Positions 46,734 to 59,555 of a DNA stretch of 64,000 nt are shown here, piece after piece. Origin of the DNA: Pseudomonas sp. CCI4.2. GTDB lineage: Bacteria; Pseudomonadota; Gammaproteobacteria; Pseudomonadales; Pseudomonadaceae. The notes below the pieces were generated by a model, which saw only the letters and a list, made by a program, of their open reading frames with translations, was not told the origin of the DNA and did no database searches. Numbering within the stretch: position 1 is the stretch's first letter; the number at the start of each line of letters is the position of its first letter. The translations under genes and the position numbers were made by a program. Location of the stretch: the NCBI RefSeq assembly GCF_034350045.1, contig NZ_CP133781.1, positions 1,828,001 through 1,892,000 of the forward strand, given 5' to 3'.

Positions 46734-48656
46734 TTACTGCGATTTCCTGACCCGCAAATACCACTCAGACAACAGCCGTACCTGTTTGTCGGTGTAGCCA
46801 CGCTCGACCATCCGAGTAACGAAATCGTTGTGCTTTTGCTGATCCTCTTTGCTGGCCTTGGCGTTGAAGCTGATGACCGGCAGCAGATCCTCCGTGTTCG
46901 AGAACATTTTCTTCTCGATGACGACCCGCAATTTTTCGTAGCTGAGCCAGGTAGGATTTTTGCCGTTGTTATTGGCGCGGGCACGCAGCACGAAGTTAAC
47001 GATCTCGTTGCGGAAATCCTTCGGATTACTAATGCCAGCCGGTTTCTCGATTTTTTCCAGCTCCTCGTTCAGCGCAACTCGGTTAAGAATTTCACCGGTT
47101 TCAGGATCACGATATTCCTGATCCTGAATCCAGAAGTCTGCATAAAGCACGTAGCGGTCAAAAATGTTTTGTCCGTATTCGCTGTAGGACTCCAGGTATG
47201 CGGTCTGGATTTCCTTGCCGATGAACTCGATGTACCGCGGCGCCAAATACTCTTTGATAAAGCGCAGGTACCGCTCACGGGTCTCGGCCTGGAACTGTTC
47301 CTGCTCAATTTGTTGTTCCAGTACGTACAGCAGATGCACGGGGTTGGCCGCGATTTCGTGCGGATCGAAGTTAAAGACTTTCGACAAAATCTTGAACGCG
47401 AAGCGCGTTGACAGGCCATTCATGCCTTCATCCACGCCTGCGTTGTCGCGGTACTCCTGAATCGATTTGGCCTTCGGATCAGTGTCTTTCAGGTTTTCGC
47501 CATCGTAAACGCGCATCTTCGAATAGATGTTCGAGTTCTCAGGCTCCTTGAGACGTGACAGCGTGGTGAATTGCGCGAGCATCTTCAGGGTGTCGGGCGC
47601 GCAGTGGGCTTTGGCCAGGGAGCTGTTGAAGAGCAGCTTGTCATAAATTTTAATTTCATCACTGACCCGTACGCAGTACGGCACTTTGACGATGTAAATC
47701 CGGTCAATGAAGGCTTCGTTGTTCTTGTTATTGCGGAAACTGTGCCATTCCGATTCGTTGGAGTGGGCCAACAGGATGCCGGTGAACGGGATCGACCCGA
47801 GCCCTTCGGTGCTGTTGTAGTTACCTTCTTGGGTGGCGGTAAGCAGAGGGTGCAAGACCTTAATCGGCGCCTTGAACATTTCGACGAATTCCATCAGGCC
47901 TTGGTTAGCCCGGCAGAGTGCGCCCGAGTAGCTGTAAGCGTCGGCGTCGTTTTGTGGGAATTCTTCCAATTTGCGAATATCGACCTTACCGACCAACGCA
48001 GAAATATCCTGGTTGTTTTCATCGCCGGGTTCGGTTTTCGCTACGGCAATTTGATTCAAAATCGATGGGTACAGTTTGACCACTTTGAATTGGCTGATGT
48101 CGCCCCCGAACTCAGCCAGACGTTTGGTCGCCCACGGCGACATGATCGTACTGAGGTAGCGTCGGGGAATACCGAAATCCTCTTCGAGGATCTCGCCATC
48201 TTCGGTGGCATTGAACAAGCCCAACGGAGATTCAAATACCGGAGAACCCTTGATGGCGTAGAACGGTACTTTTTCGATCAGCTGTTTGAGTTTTTCTGCC
48301 AGCGAGGACTTACCGCCGCCCACCGGGCCGAGCAGATAGAGGATTTGTTTCTTCTCCTCCAGGCCCTGAGCAGCGTGGCGGAAGTAAGAGACGATCTGGT
48401 CAATGCACTCTTCCATGCCATGGAAGTCTTCGAACGCTGGGTAGCGACGAATCACTTTATTGGAAAAGATGCGCGACAGCCGAGAGTTGGCCGACGTATC
48501 GAGCAACTCGGGTTCACCAATGGCCAGCAGAAGACGTTCTGCCGCAGAGGCGTAGGCACTACGATCACTTTTGCAAAGCTCAAGATACTCCTGCAGCGAG
48601 AGCTCTTCTTGACGTGTTGATTCGAAGCGTTGTTGGAAGTGGCTAAAAATACTCAT
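46734..48656 (-). CDS. prkA: Serine protein kinase PrkA (YeaG)
   Basis: 640 aa. An AAA+ module with Walker A LLGPVGGGKSSLAEKL near residue 110 is followed by the PrkA C-terminal domain. The family autophosphorylates and affects stress and nitrogen-starvation responses with YeaH and YcgB. ATG 48656 (MSIFSHFQQRFESTRQEEL) gives the family N-terminus; the frame opens at 48737. First gene of the prkA-yeaH-ycgB operon. Confidence 0.94.
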   Translation of the reverse strand: MSIFSHFQQRFESTRQEELSLQEYLELCKSDRSAYASAAERLLLAIGEPELLDTSANSRLSRIFSNKVIRRYPAFEDFHGMEECIDQIVSYFRHAAQGLEEKKQILYLLGPVGGGKSSLAEKLKQLIEKVPFYAIKGSPVFESPLGLFNATEDGEILEEDFGIPRRYLSTIMSPWATKRLAEFGGDISQFKVVKLYPSILNQIAVAKTEPGDENNQDISALVGKVDIRKLEEFPQNDADAYSYSGALCRANQGLMEFVEMFKAPIKVLHPLLTATQEGNYNSTEGLGSIPFTGILLAHSNESEWHSFRNNKNNEAFIDRIYIVKVPYCVRVSDEIKIYDKLLFNSSLAKAHCAPDTLKMLAQFTTLSRLKEPENSNIYSKMRVYDGENLKDTDPKAKSIQEYRDNAGVDEGMNGLSTRFAFKILSKVFNFDPHEIAANPVHLLYVLEQQIEQEQFQAETRERYLRFIKEYLAPRYIEFIGKEIQTAYLESYSEYGQNIFDRYVLYADFWIQDQEYRDPETGEILNRVALNEELEKIEKPAGISNPKDFRNEIVNFVLRARANNNGKNPTWLSYEKLRVVIEKKMFSNTEDLLPVISFNAKASKEDQQKHNDFVTRMVERGYTDKQVRLLSEWYLRVRKSQ

Positions 48657-48935
48657 GACGTCACCTCGCTCGATACGTTGAGCCGGCGGCGGATCGTCAG
48701 TCGATGCTGGCATGCAGCTGAAAACTCCAGCTGCCATTTACCCCCCAGAACACCATAAAGTTACTACCGATGACCCGCGCGCCGGTGTACCGGCTCTCCC
48801 CTGATTCGGATGGCCTAGGCTAAGGATAGTTCGGAATCACAGACATCCACGAGTATTGATTGATTAGTCGGGCTAACCGTTCGTCCGTTTGCTCGCGAGC
48901 CCGCTCAGGGCGCGGGATCGGCGGGGATAAAAAAA
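48657..48935. other. prkA promoter region
   Basis: 279 bp between the prkA start and the glpE stop. It contains a GC-rich inverted repeat near 48898-48914 (CCCGC / GCGGG) on the glpE side that may end that transcript. I could not find a convincing sigma-54 (-24/-12) or sigma-70 promoter by eye. Confidence 0.4.
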
Positions 48936-49265
48936 TTATTCCAACGTGCCCTGAGCGGTTTCGTCCGGGTAGGTGTTTCGCCACAATTCAAAACCGCCAT
49001 CCATGCTGTAAACGTCAGAGAAACCTTGACCGACTAGGTAGGCGGCGGCGCTTTGACTAGAGTTGCCGTGATAGCAGACCACAACCAGCGGTTTATCCAG
49101 ATCTGCCTTGGCGATGAAGTCGGCGATGGAATGGTTGTCCAGATGCTGCGCGCCAGGAATGTGATTGGCCGCGAAGGTTTGTTGATCGCGGACGTCGACC
49201 AGCACTGCGCCGTCTTCAAGCAGCGAGTGGGCTTGTGCAGGGGGGATACGTTTGAATTCGGTCAT
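48936..49265 (-). CDS. glpE: Thiosulfate sulfurtransferase GlpE
   Basis: 109 aa single-domain rhodanese. The active-site loop [17 protein letters not shown] carries the persulfide Cys near residue 65. [20 protein letters not shown] is the conserved rhodanese segment before it. It transfers sulfane sulfur from thiosulfate to cyanide or thiols. 36 bp after apaH, so probably at the end of the lptD-apaH operon. Confidence 0.95.
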   Translation of the reverse strand: MTEFKRIPPAQAHSLLEDGAVLVDVRDQQTFAANHIPGAQHLDNHSIADFIAKADLDKPLVVVCYHGNSSQSAAAYLVGQGFSDVYSMDGGFELWRNTYPDETAQGTLE

Positions 49266-49301
49266 GGCCGGGGCTCCTGAGGACTGCGCAAGAAGTGGAT
49301 T

Positions 49302-50183
49302 CTAACCCTTGCTAATAATGTGTAGACCAACACGCTTTGATGACACGGGATTGGCATCGGCCAGCCCTTTCGCGTCGCACTCGCAGCTATGGCGCTCTAG
49401 CGTGTCGACGTTAAGCAGCGTCATTGCGCCGCCCCAGACACACCCGGTGTCGAGGGCAAATAGACCGGGCTCGGTGCATTTACCTTCAAGTGCTGCCCAA
49501 TGGCCAAAAATTATTTTCTGGCCGCGGGTCTTGCGTTCTTGGTGGCTGAACCAAGGGGCATAACCTGGAAGAGCGGTACCGACACCTTCCTTGGTTTTAA
49601 GGTCGAGGGTGCCGTCGCTGGTGCAAAAGCGCATGCGGGTGAAATAGTTGGTGATGACCCGTAGGCGAGTTATGCCTTGTAAGCTGGGCTGCCATTTAGC
49701 GGGTTCATTGCCGTACATACCATCGAGAAACGGCTCGTACAGGTTGTCATCGCGCAGAGCGGTTTCAACTTCTTGGGCATACGAGAGGGCTTTGCTCAGC
49801 GTCCATTGCGGCGCAATACCCGCGTGAACCATCGCAATTTTACGGACCGGGTCGTAATGCATCAGTTTCTGTTGGCGCAGCCATTCAAGTAACGGAGTGC
49901 GGTCCGGCGCTTCGAGCACTTCGCGCAACGTGTCATTCTTTTTTAGCCGCTCGATGTTGTGAGCGGCAGCCAGCAAATGCAGATCGTGGTTACCCAAAAC
50001 GCATACCAGCGAATCGCGCATGCCGTAGAGGAAACGCAAGGTCTCCAGCGACGCCGGGCCACGGTTGACCAAATCCCCTACCAGCCAGAGGCGATCCTTG
50101 CTCGGATCAAAGGCAACGTGTTCAAGCAAACACTGCAGCGGTTCCAGACAACCTTGTAGGTCGCCGACGGCATACACCGCCAT
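49302..50183 (-). CDS. apaH: Bis(5'-nucleosyl)-tetraphosphatase, symmetrical (ApaH)
   Basis: 293 aa. It hydrolyses Ap4A to two ADP. Phosphoesterase motifs [43 protein letters not shown] and [10 protein letters not shown] are all present. The start overlaps the apaG stop by one base (TGATG). Confidence 0.97.
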   Translation of the reverse strand: MAVYAVGDLQGCLEPLQCLLEHVAFDPSKDRLWLVGDLVNRGPASLETLRFLYGMRDSLVCVLGNHDLHLLAAAHNIERLKKNDTLREVLEAPDRTPLLEWLRQQKLMHYDPVRKIAMVHAGIAPQWTLSKALSYAQEVETALRDDNLYEPFLDGMYGNEPAKWQPSLQGITRLRVITNYFTRMRFCTSDGTLDLKTKEGVGTALPGYAPWFSHQERKTRGQKIIFGHWAALEGKCTEPGLFALDTGCVWGGAMTLLNVDTLERHSCECDAKGLADANPVSSKRVGLHIISKG

Positions 50184-50563
50184 CAGTGCAGGGCGCCGGG
50201 CATGGCGAGGCGGAAGGGTGCAATTACGGCGTCGAAGCGCTTGCCGTCTTCGGCCAGCATTTGATAACTGCCCTGCATATTGCCGACTTTGGTCATCATG
50301 ACGGTGCCGCTGCTGTAGGTATGGCTGTGCCCGGATTTGATCAGGGGTTGCTGACCGACTACGCCATCGCCACGAACCTCCTCGACATGACCGTCACCGT
50401 CGGTGATTACCCAATGCCGTGAAAGCAACTTGGCCGGTAACTCTCCGCTGTTGTGCACGGTGACTGTGTACGCGAACGCGAAACGATTTTGCTCGGGTTG
50501 CGACTGCTCTACGAGAAAGCGCGTAATGACGCTGACGTCGACTTGATAGCGAGGATCGGACAT
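50183..50563 (-). CDS. apaG: ApaG protein
   Basis: 126 aa beta-sandwich (fibronectin III-like) protein of unknown biochemical role, always next to apaH. The sequence has the typical [20 protein letters not shown] and [20 protein letters not shown] stretches. It follows rsmA after 145 bp. Confidence 0.96.
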   Translation of the reverse strand: MSDPRYQVDVSVITRFLVEQSQPEQNRFAFAYTVTVHNSGELPAKLLSRHWVITDGDGHVEEVRGDGVVGQQPLIKSGHSHTYSSGTVMMTKVGNMQGSYQMLAEDGKRFDAVIAPFRLAMPGALH

Positions 50564-50629
50564 GCAATGGGCCCTAAAAGCAAAAGCGGAAAAAGCCGGA
50601 CAATACCGGAGAAATTCAGTTTAGGGCAT

Positions 50630-50650
50630 TCTCGGCATAAATAGCCGAGA
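50630..50650. other. Hairpin between rsmA and apaG
   Basis: TCTCGGC / GCCGAGA around a 7-nt loop, in the 145-bp gap. There is no U-run after it on the minus strand, so it is more likely a processing or regulatory fold than a terminator. Confidence 0.4.
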
Positions 50651-50708
50651 TAAAAAACCATCCTTACTAGCAATGTGCCTGTGAATGGTCTCCAAGACGC
50701 CTTGGACT

Positions 50709-51515
50709 CTACTCTGCGATAGGTTGATCGCTCAGTTTGTCCGCCAGGCGGACGAACGCTGCAAGGTCCAGTTGTTCAGGCCGCAGGCTGCCGTCGACGC
50801 CGGCAGCAATGATCTCGTCATTGGTAAGCAGCGCTTTGAGGGTGTTGCGCAGGGTTTTGCGGCGCTGATTGAAGGCTTCGCGGACAACGCGTTCAAGGGC
50901 ACGGTGATCCTTTGCCGGGTGCGGCAAGACTTCATGAGGCACTAGGCGAACAATGGCCGAGTCGACTTTCGGCGGCGGATTGAATGCGCCGGGCCCGACG
51001 TTGAACAGGTGTTCAACTCGGCAATGGTACTGAACCATGATCGACAAGCGGCCGTAATCACCACCGCCAGGACCCGCGGCCATGCGCTGGACCACTTCCT
51101 TTTGCAACATGAAATGCATGTCGCGGATCAAACCTGCGTTTTGCAGCAGTAGAAAGATGAGAGGTGTCGAGATGTTGTACGGGAGGTTACCCACCACGCG
51201 CAGGCTACTGGGTGCTGCATTCAGGCTGGTAAAGTCGAACTTCAACGCATCGCCCTGATGCAAATGAAAGTTGGGCTTGCTGCCGAATTGATGAATCAGG
51301 ATCGGGATTAAGTCCTTGTCCAGCTCAACCACGTCCAGTTGCGCCCCGCTGCTCAGCAGGCCTTCGGTCAGAGCGCCTTGGCCCGGACCAATCTCCAGTA
51401 AACGGTCTTCCGGTTTAGCACGAATGGCTCGCAGGATTTTGTCGATCACGCCAGCGTCATGCAGGAAGTTTTGTCCAAAACGCTTGCGCGCCTTGTGTTG
51501 AAATAACTCGGTCAT
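50709..51515 (-). CDS. rsmA: 16S rRNA dimethyladenosine transferase RsmA (KsgA)
   Basis: 268 aa SAM-dependent enzyme that dimethylates A1518/A1519 of 16S rRNA. RKRFGQNFLHDAGVIDKIL, the SAM loop LLEIGPGQGALTEGLL and the catalytic NLPYNIST motif are seen. Its start abuts the pdxA stop (TAATG type overlap). This rsmA (ksgA) is unrelated to the Rsm RNA-binding protein that RsmY titrates. Confidence 0.97.
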   Translation of the reverse strand: MTELFQHKARKRFGQNFLHDAGVIDKILRAIRAKPEDRLLEIGPGQGALTEGLLSSGAQLDVVELDKDLIPILIHQFGSKPNFHLHQGDALKFDFTSLNAAPSSLRVVGNLPYNISTPLIFLLLQNAGLIRDMHFMLQKEVVQRMAAGPGGGDYGRLSIMVQYHCRVEHLFNVGPGAFNPPPKVDSAIVRLVPHEVLPHPAKDHRALERVVREAFNQRRKTLRNTLKALLTNDEIIAAGVDGSLRPEQLDLAAFVRLADKLSDQPIAE

Positions 51516-52501
51516 TAATGAGTCTCGGCCATCTGATAGGCGGTTTCCAGGGCGACTTTCAGGCTGCCGGTATCGATCTTGCCACTGCCAGCCAGATCCA
51601 ATGCGGTGCCATGATCCACCGACGTGCGGATGATCGGCAGGCCGAGGGTCACGTTGACGGCGGCGCCAAAACCTTTGTACTTCAGTACAGGCAAACCTTG
51701 GTCGTGGTACATCGCCAGCACTGCATCGCAGTGCTCCAGATATTTGGGGGTAAACAGAGTGTCGGCAGGTAATGGACCCCGTAAATTCAGGCCCTCGCCG
51801 CGCAGGCGCTCCAAGGTAGGTTCGATAATGTCGATTTCTTCACGGCCCAGGTGACCGCCTTCCCCTGCATGGGGGTTAAGACCGCAGACCAGAATACGCG
51901 GTTGGGCGATGCCGAACTTATTGACCAGATCGGCATGCAGGATTCGTGTGACCCGCTCGAGGCGCTCGGAGGTGATTGCGTCGGCGACATCGCGCAACGG
52001 CAGGTGGGTCGTCACCAACGCAACGCGCAAGTCACCGGTGGCGAGCATCATCACGACCTGTTCGGTGTGAGTCAGCTCGGCCAGGAACTCGGTATGGCCT
52101 GAAAAAGCGATCCCGGATTCGTTGATCACACCCTTGTGTACCGGAGCAGTAATCATCCCGGCAAAGTCGCCATTGATGCAGCCTTGTCCGGCGCGGGTCA
52201 AGGTTTGCAGCACGAACGCTGCGTTGGCCTTGTTCAGCTCTCCGGTGACAACGGTTGCATTCAGCGGGGTGTCCCATACATACAGGCTGCCAGCCGGGGC
52301 GGGCAGGTCAGGCCAGGCATCAGGCGTTACCCGCAATAAATTGACAGCCACACCCAGTTGCACGGCCCGCTCGATGAGTAGGTCGTGGCTGGTAATGGCA
52401 ATCAGGGGGTGCGGCTGAGGTTGCGAGGCGAGCAACAGGCACAGGTCTGGACCTATGCCGGCCGGCTCGCCGGGTGTCAGAGCGAAGCGCTTTGCTTTCA
52501 C
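51515..52501 (-). CDS. pdxA: 4-hydroxythreonine-4-phosphate dehydrogenase PdxA
   Basis: 328 aa. NAD-dependent step in pyridoxal phosphate synthesis. The N-terminus [20 protein letters not shown], the metal-site stretch [24 protein letters not shown] and [20 protein letters not shown] match the family. It overlaps surA by 4 bp. Confidence 0.97.
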   Translation of the reverse strand: MKAKRFALTPGEPAGIGPDLCLLLASQPQPHPLIAITSHDLLIERAVQLGVAVNLLRVTPDAWPDLPAPAGSLYVWDTPLNATVVTGELNKANAAFVLQTLTRAGQGCINGDFAGMITAPVHKGVINESGIAFSGHTEFLAELTHTEQVVMMLATGDLRVALVTTHLPLRDVADAITSERLERVTRILHADLVNKFGIAQPRILVCGLNPHAGEGGHLGREEIDIIEPTLERLRGEGLNLRGPLPADTLFTPKYLEHCDAVLAMYHDQGLPVLKYKGFGAAVNVTLGLPIIRTSVDHGTALDLAGSGKIDTGSLKVALETAYQMAETH

Positions 52502-53838
52502 TTTGTGACCTGGTCAGCCTGGTCGGGCTGATCAGCAGCAGGAAGCTTGATTTCAACGTAGGCTTCGTCACGAATCTGACGCAGCCAGGTTTGCAGCTCT
52601 TCATCATATTTACGGTTGCGCAGCGCTGTCTTCGCTTGCTCTTCACGCGCTTCTGTACTGCTGTCGGTAGCGCGACGGCCAAGGACTTCCAGGATGTGCC
52701 AGCCGTAAGCAGACTTGAACGGTTTGGACAACACGCCTACCGGGCTGTCGGCCATGACGGCGCGGAATTCCGGTACCAATTGGTTCGGGTCGACCCAGTT
52801 CAGGTCACCACCGTTGAGTGCCGAGCCCGGATCTTCAGAGAAGCTTTTGGCCAGCTCACCAAAGTCTTCGCCATTTTTGATGCGCTCATACAGACGCTCG
52901 GCGAGGCGATGGGTCTCGTCTTCGCTACGAATTTCGCTCGGCTTGATCAGGATGTGGCGAACATGAACTTCGTCTTTCATCTGTGCTTGACCCTGGCCAC
53001 CGCGTTTTTCCATCAGTTTCAAAATAATAAAACCGCCGGGAGTGCGCGTGGGCTGAGTGATATCGCCAATCGCCATGTTGCTGAGCATGGTGTCGAAGGG
53101 TGGTGGCAGTTGAGCGCCTTTGCGCCAGCCCATATCACCGCCGTCCAAGGCGTTATCGCTTTTGGATTTGGCGATGGCCAGTTGGCTGAAGTCAGCGCCT
53201 TGTTTGAGCTGCTGGTAAATATCCTGAGCTTGACGGGCCGCAGCCTGGATGGCGTCCGAAGAGGCACTGTCCGGGGTGGCGACCAAGATGTTGGCGAGGT
53301 GATATTCCTCGGACATTTGCATCTTGCCCATGTCGGAAGCGAGGAAGTTTTTCACTTCTTGCTCTGACACTTGGATACGTTCAGCCACACGACGTTGACG
53401 TACGCGGCTAATGATCATTTCCCTACGAATCTGGTCACGAGCGTTGTTATAAGACAAGCCGTCGTGGGTCAGGGCTGCGCGGAATTGATCCACCGACATG
53501 TTGTTACGCTGGGCGATAGTGCCTACTGCCTGATTCAACTCTTCGTCGGTGATCCGAATACCGGAGCGATCGCCGATTTGCAGCTGCAGGTTCTCAACGA
53601 TCAGGCGTTCCAACACTTGCGAATCCAGCACGTTCGCTGGAGGCACACCGCCGCCACGTTTGGCGATGGTTTGCTGTACTTCCTTGACACGTTCGTCCAG
53701 TTGGCTCTGCATGATCACGTCGTTATCGACGATGGCCACGACCTTGTCGAGGGACCGCACCTCGGCGTGCGCCGAGGTGCCCAGGAGTAACGCGCCCAAC
53801 ATCAGTGGGCGCAGACAGTTAGAAAGCTTGGTCTTCAC
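52498..53838 (-). CDS. surA: Periplasmic chaperone SurA
   Basis: About 446 aa. Outer-membrane protein chaperone with a signal peptide ([18 protein letters not shown]), a SurA N-domain and two parvulin domains ([12 protein letters not shown] and [13 protein letters not shown] mark their starts). GTG 53838 (codon for VKTKLSN) is preferred; GTG 53844 is two codons earlier with an AAGG nearby, and the frame is open to 53904. It overlaps the lptD end by about 20 bp. Maturation of LptD needs SurA, so the neighbours cooperate. Confidence 0.95.
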   Translation of the reverse strand: MKTKLSNCLRPLMLGALLLGTSAHAEVRSLDKVVAIVDNDVIMQSQLDERVKEVQQTIAKRGGGVPPANVLDSQVLERLIVENLQLQIGDRSGIRITDEELNQAVGTIAQRNNMSVDQFRAALTHDGLSYNNARDQIRREMIISRVRQRRVAERIQVSEQEVKNFLASDMGKMQMSEEYHLANILVATPDSASSDAIQAAARQAQDIYQQLKQGADFSQLAIAKSKSDNALDGGDMGWRKGAQLPPPFDTMLSNMAIGDITQPTRTPGGFIILKLMEKRGGQGQAQMKDEVHVRHILIKPSEIRSEDETHRLAERLYERIKNGEDFGELAKSFSEDPGSALNGGDLNWVDPNQLVPEFRAVMADSPVGVLSKPFKSAYGWHILEVLGRRATDSSTEAREEQAKTALRNRKYDEELQTWLRQIRDEAYVEIKLPAADQPDQADQVTK

Positions 53839-56632
53839 GTTCACGATAACCTTGGATGCCTTTGTCGAGGAAGCTTTCAACTTTTTGGCCAACAACACCG
53901 CCAAGTCCTTTCAGCACGACTTGTAAGAAGATGCCGTGGTCGCCTTTTTCGTTCTGAGTGATGTCCTGGCTGAATTCGTTGTAGTCAACCCAGTAGCGGT
54001 CGATCAAACGCAGTTTCCAGCAGCAGTTGTCATATTCAAAACCACCAAAGGCTTCAAGCGTACGGCTGCGGTTGTAGTCGAACTGCCAGCGGCTGATTAC
54101 GTTCCACTGCGGAGCAACCGGCCAGATGACCGAGAAGTCATGCTGCTGAATCTTGTAGTAATCCTTGATGTAACCCGGTTGCCCTGGTGTGCCGAGATCC
54201 CCACCGCCCACTTTCCACGTACCGGTGTTCTGGTCGTAGCGAATCTGGTCGTTGCGATAGCGATAGCCGATGTTAACAACCTTGTTTGGGTTGTCTTCAG
54301 GTTGGTAGTGCATCATCGCACTGCCAGAACGGGTTTTTTTGCTGTCCGGATCCCAGTTGAAATCGGATGTTGCACGCCAGTCGTGGTTGAAGCGGTAAGC
54401 GTACTCAAGGGCGTAAGGTGAACGGCCGGCTGTAGAGTCCGCGCGAGTGGCGTAATCGATGCCCGGCAATTGTACCTTGCGATCCTTGAAGTACACCGCT
54501 TCACCGATACTGAAGGTCTGGCGTTCAAAGCCGTTGTCTTCAATCCATCGGTTAGTGATACCCAGGGACAGTTTGTTCTCGTCGCCGATGCGGTCGGTAC
54601 CCACGAAACGGTTGTCGCGGAACAGTGATCCGTAGTTGAACGTCGTTTCACCCGAGTCGAAAATCGGGATGTCACTCTGATCTTTGTACGGCACGTTCAG
54701 GTAGAACAGGCGAGGTTCCAGGGTCTGGCGATAGTTTTTACCAAACCATTGGGTATTTCTGTCGAAGTACAGACCACTGTCAACGCTGAAGACCGGAATG
54801 CTACGGTCAATAGAGCTATTGAACTGGCCACTCAAGTACTTAGTGTTCGCTGCTGCAGCGGCCGTTTGGCCATCGATAATCTGTTGCTGGCCTAGACCGC
54901 TTAAATTCAGATCATATTTGGTATACACGTACTTGAGCTTCGGCGTGATAAAGCCGTAAGTCCAGCTCATCGGCAGGCTCATGGACGGCGCAAGGTTCAG
55001 ACGGTCGCCTTCTGCTCGAGCGAGGCCAAAAACGTTGTTATCTAGTCGAGATGTGCCGAAACCATCTTTGTCGAAATAGTCACCGTTTTGCAGGTTTCGT
55101 TCAAACCGCACGGCTTCTGTTTCATACGCAAAATCCAATCCGCTTGGGTGATAAGGCAGCGCACCATTAAAGGTAATCTGCGGCAGACGGTTATACGGCG
55201 TGATGTCGGAAACACTGGCCAGCTTGTAACCCTGCAGGTTCAAGCGAGCGGTGTAGTTATCACCACGCCAGTTCACTGCACCTTGCTGGTTGATGTAGTC
55301 GCGCTTCTCGACACCAATGACATCGCTTTGCAGATCCTGGAAGTAGTACGGATCGCTGATGTCGGTGTAATCGACGTCAGTAGTCAAGCGAGAGTTAAGA
55401 CCGCTTTTCTCCTGAACATGGACCATCCAACGCGTGTCTTTGGCGTCAGTCTGCAGCTTACGATCATTGTCCTGGTCGTTGAGGAACGCGCCCCCAATCG
55501 TGCCTTCGCTCGACTTGGTGAGGTAGCGGAACTCGCCTTCGAGCATTGTGCCGCGCTTGGTCATGAAGCGCGGATACAACGTGGCATCGTAATTCGGCGC
55601 CAGGTTGAAGTAGTACGGCGTGACCAACATTGCGCCTGAATTACCACCACTTGAAACGGACGGTGGCAGGAAACCTGACTGGCGACGGCTATCGATCGGG
55701 AAGTAGATATACGGGGTGTAGAACACCGGTACGTCGTGGACCCGCAGTGTGGCGTTGGTCGCTGTACCGAAGCCGGTGGCCGGGTTCAGCGTGATGTTAT
55801 TGCCCTTGATTTCCCAAGCGTTGCTGTTGGGTTCGCAGGTGGTGTAAGTACCGTCCTTGAGGCGGATGATCGCGTTCTCGGCACGCTTGGCGTACAGAGC
55901 GCTACCGCGCACGTTGGACTTGTGCATCACGTATTCGGCGTTGTCGATTTGGGCTTCACCCGTATCGAGCTGAATCTGAGCGTGGTCGCCGACTATCAAG
56001 GCACCGTTTTGACGCAAACGGACATCGCCGTTCAGTTCGCCACGGTTTTCTGCTTGATACAGGCTGGCTTCTTGGGACTGGACCTGCATGCTGCCCTGAC
56101 GCAATACAACGTCACCGGCCAGCGTCGCGACCTGAGCTTCCTGCTCATAACGAGAGGCTTTGGCACCGACAAACATCGGCGCGTCGCTCATTTTCGTCTT
56201 GTCGTTCATGCCAGGACGGATCGGCTCGACGTACGCACCCGAGCAATAAGGGCCGGTTTCAGCCAATTGCGCAGGGGTCAGTTTTTCTCGAGGAACCCAA
56301 TCGAGGTGGCTGTAGTCAGCACTGCGCGACTTCAAACCATAGCCTTTGGCTTCGGTAACAAGCGTGATGGGGGCTTTTTCGCCACCCGTTGAGCCGCCGT
56401 CCGGAGGGCTTTGGCCGTTCGTACTGATACCGTCCACGCTATGCACGGGGCGCGGTGGCAGCTGAACAGCGTTCACTTTCGGCGCGCAATCCCAGGTGCC
56501 CGAAGCAGAGACTGAGCAGTCATACTGTTCCGCGGCAACCACGAATTGGGTGGCTAAAGGTTGCATCGCCAGCAAACTGCCGGTTATGAGCAACGGAAAT
56601 TTTTTACGAAACGCGTGGGATTTCAATGCCAT
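53819..56632 (-). CDS. lptD: LPS-assembly protein LptD
   Basis: 937 aa outer-membrane translocon that inserts LPS with LptE. A signal peptide ([20 protein letters not shown]) is followed by the Pseudomonas-type N-terminal insert, the OstA jellyroll ([20 protein letters not shown]) and a large beta-barrel. Cysteines ([15 protein letters not shown] and the paired CC in [14 protein letters not shown]) are those used in the interdomain disulfides. ATG 56632 ([15 protein letters not shown]) is chosen over 56683. First gene of the lptD-surA-pdxA-rsmA-apaG-apaH-glpE run, divergent from amgK. Confidence 0.97.
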   Translation of the reverse strand: MALKSHAFRKKFPLLITGSLLAMQPLATQFVVAAEQYDCSVSASGTWDCAPKVNAVQLPPRPVHSVDGISTNGQSPPDGGSTGGEKAPITLVTEAKGYGLKSRSADYSHLDWVPREKLTPAQLAETGPYCSGAYVEPIRPGMNDKTKMSDAPMFVGAKASRYEQEAQVATLAGDVVLRQGSMQVQSQEASLYQAENRGELNGDVRLRQNGALIVGDHAQIQLDTGEAQIDNAEYVMHKSNVRGSALYAKRAENAIIRLKDGTYTTCEPNSNAWEIKGNNITLNPATGFGTATNATLRVHDVPVFYTPYIYFPIDSRRQSGFLPPSVSSGGNSGAMLVTPYYFNLAPNYDATLYPRFMTKRGTMLEGEFRYLTKSSEGTIGGAFLNDQDNDRKLQTDAKDTRWMVHVQEKSGLNSRLTTDVDYTDISDPYYFQDLQSDVIGVEKRDYINQQGAVNWRGDNYTARLNLQGYKLASVSDITPYNRLPQITFNGALPYHPSGLDFAYETEAVRFERNLQNGDYFDKDGFGTSRLDNNVFGLARAEGDRLNLAPSMSLPMSWTYGFITPKLKYVYTKYDLNLSGLGQQQIIDGQTAAAAANTKYLSGQFNSSIDRSIPVFSVDSGLYFDRNTQWFGKNYRQTLEPRLFYLNVPYKDQSDIPIFDSGETTFNYGSLFRDNRFVGTDRIGDENKLSLGITNRWIEDNGFERQTFSIGEAVYFKDRKVQLPGIDYATRADSTAGRSPYALEYAYRFNHDWRATSDFNWDPDSKKTRSGSAMMHYQPEDNPNKVVNIGYRYRNDQIRYDQNTGTWKVGGGDLGTPGQPGYIKDYYKIQQHDFSVIWPVAPQWNVISRWQFDYNRSRTLEAFGGFEYDNCCWKLRLIDRYWVDYNEFSQDITQNEKGDHGIFLQVVLKGLGGVVGQKVESFLDKGIQGYREREDQAF

Positions 56633-56762
56633 CTTATTAATCCGGGCTTCCTGCGCGCCATCGGCCTCGCGGGGGGGCCGCACGCCTCTCGATGGGCTGA
56701 AAAAGATGTCGGATAATAAAGCATGACCCGCTTGACGGCTAGCGCCGTCGGAGACCCTTGTA

Positions 56763-58476
<1,714 letters not shown>

Positions 58477-59244
58477 ATGCTGTGGCCAAGTACCGTGATC
58501 GGTGCGGGTGCCGGGTTTGCCATTGCCAGTATTCCGGGAGCGCTGCTCGGTGCGCTGCTCGGTCAGGCGTTGGACCGACGTTTGGCGCTGCACAGTTGGG
58601 CCCATTTGCGTCAGCGCCTAGGGGGCCGCGCTGTACCCCGTGATGACGAGCTGCTGTTCATTCTGCTCGGTCGTTTGGCGAAGAACGATGGTCGGGTTGT
58701 CGATGGTCACATTCAGCAGGCGCGCGAAGAAATGCGTCGAATGGACTTGAGTGAACCGGCTCAGCAGCGTGCAATTCTAGCGTTCAATCGCGGCAAAAAA
58801 GGACGTGACCGGCTACACAGCTATTTGCGCCGACTGAAAACCCAGCCGCATGCGGCCGAAGGATTATTGCGTGCGTGCTGGCGCATGGCCTGGGCCGACG
58901 GCAAGGTTTCGCGGGAGGAGCGCGAGTTGATTGTGCTGTGGGGCAAGTGGCTAGGCTGGACGGCAATAAAAGTTCAAGCACTGGCCAGCGAATACGACCC
59001 GCTGAAAAAGCCGCTCGCCGTCAGCGTTGACGCTTATCAAGAAGCGCTGCGTTTGCTGGGCGTGGAGGCGGATGCGGAGCCTGCTCAGATCAAGCATGCT
59101 TACAGACGCCTACTCAGTCGCCATCATCCCGACAAAGCTGCAGGCAATGGTGCCGATGTTGTGCAGGTAAGAGAGGCGACCGACAGAACTCAAGAGTTGC
59201 ACCAGGCCTATACCTTGATTCGTGAGCGGCGGGACTTTCGGTAG
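58477..59244 (+). CDS. DjlA-like protein with TerB and DnaJ domains
   Basis: 255 aa. The N-terminal glycine-rich hydrophobic segment (IGAGAGFAIASIPGALLGAL) is membrane-inserting, as in DjlA. A TerB-like domain (LLFILLGRLAKNDGRVVDGH ... RMAWADGKVSREERELI) follows, and a C-terminal J-domain has HAYRRLLSRHHPDKAAG with the HPD motif. It probably recruits DnaK at the inner membrane. It abuts murU, so it is in the amgK-murU operon; PA0598 is the syntenic gene. Confidence 0.9.
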   Translation: MLWPSTVIGAGAGFAIASIPGALLGALLGQALDRRLALHSWAHLRQRLGGRAVPRDDELLFILLGRLAKNDGRVVDGHIQQAREEMRRMDLSEPAQQRAILAFNRGKKGRDRLHSYLRRLKTQPHAAEGLLRACWRMAWADGKVSREERELIVLWGKWLGWTAIKVQALASEYDPLKKPLAVSVDAYQEALRLLGVEADAEPAQIKHAYRRLLSRHHPDKAAGNGADVVQVREATDRTQELHQAYTLIRERRDFR

Positions 59245-59265
59245 GGAACACAAGCCATCGTACAT

Positions 59266-59370
59266 ACTGTGGGAGCAGGCTTGCCTGCGAAGAGGCCGGT
59301 AATCGCGCCGCTGATGTCGACCTGAAACCTGGGTCGCCCGCATTGACGCTTTCGTTGGCAAGCCTACTTG
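59266..59370 (-). repeat. REPIN copy B
   Basis: About 105 bp. It is the reverse complement of the element at 18502-18605 with only a few differences. It lies in the 311-bp gap between the DjlA-like gene and the DUF3530 gene. A lone REP of the outer type (TCGCAGCCTTCGGCAGCTCC) sits 50 bp further, near 59420. Confidence 0.88.
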
Positions 59371-59555
59371 TATGTTTAGACTCGAAGGGGTGGGTGGGAC
59401 AAAAGGCCAAACATCCGTTCGCAGCCTTCGGCAGCTCCTAAAAAAATCCGTGCAGCGTCAAAACGGCGGGACCGAATTTATCGGGAAGGCTTCAGTTCTG
59501 ACACGGGGCAAACAGCGCGGCGTCGAATGCGTGATCCAGGGAACTGGGTGCCCAG

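Noticed and set aside
47571..48620. 349-codon frame opposite prkA
   Set aside because: Antisense shadow; prkA has clear Walker A and family sequence on the other strand.
48936..48942. GGAATAA on the minus strand at the glpE stop
   Set aside because: No GTT follows at 16 bp, and it overlaps the stop codon of a core gene, so it is not counted as an ECF promoter.
52474..53367. 297-codon frame opposite surA
   Set aside because: Antisense shadow; surA parvulin domains occupy the other strand.
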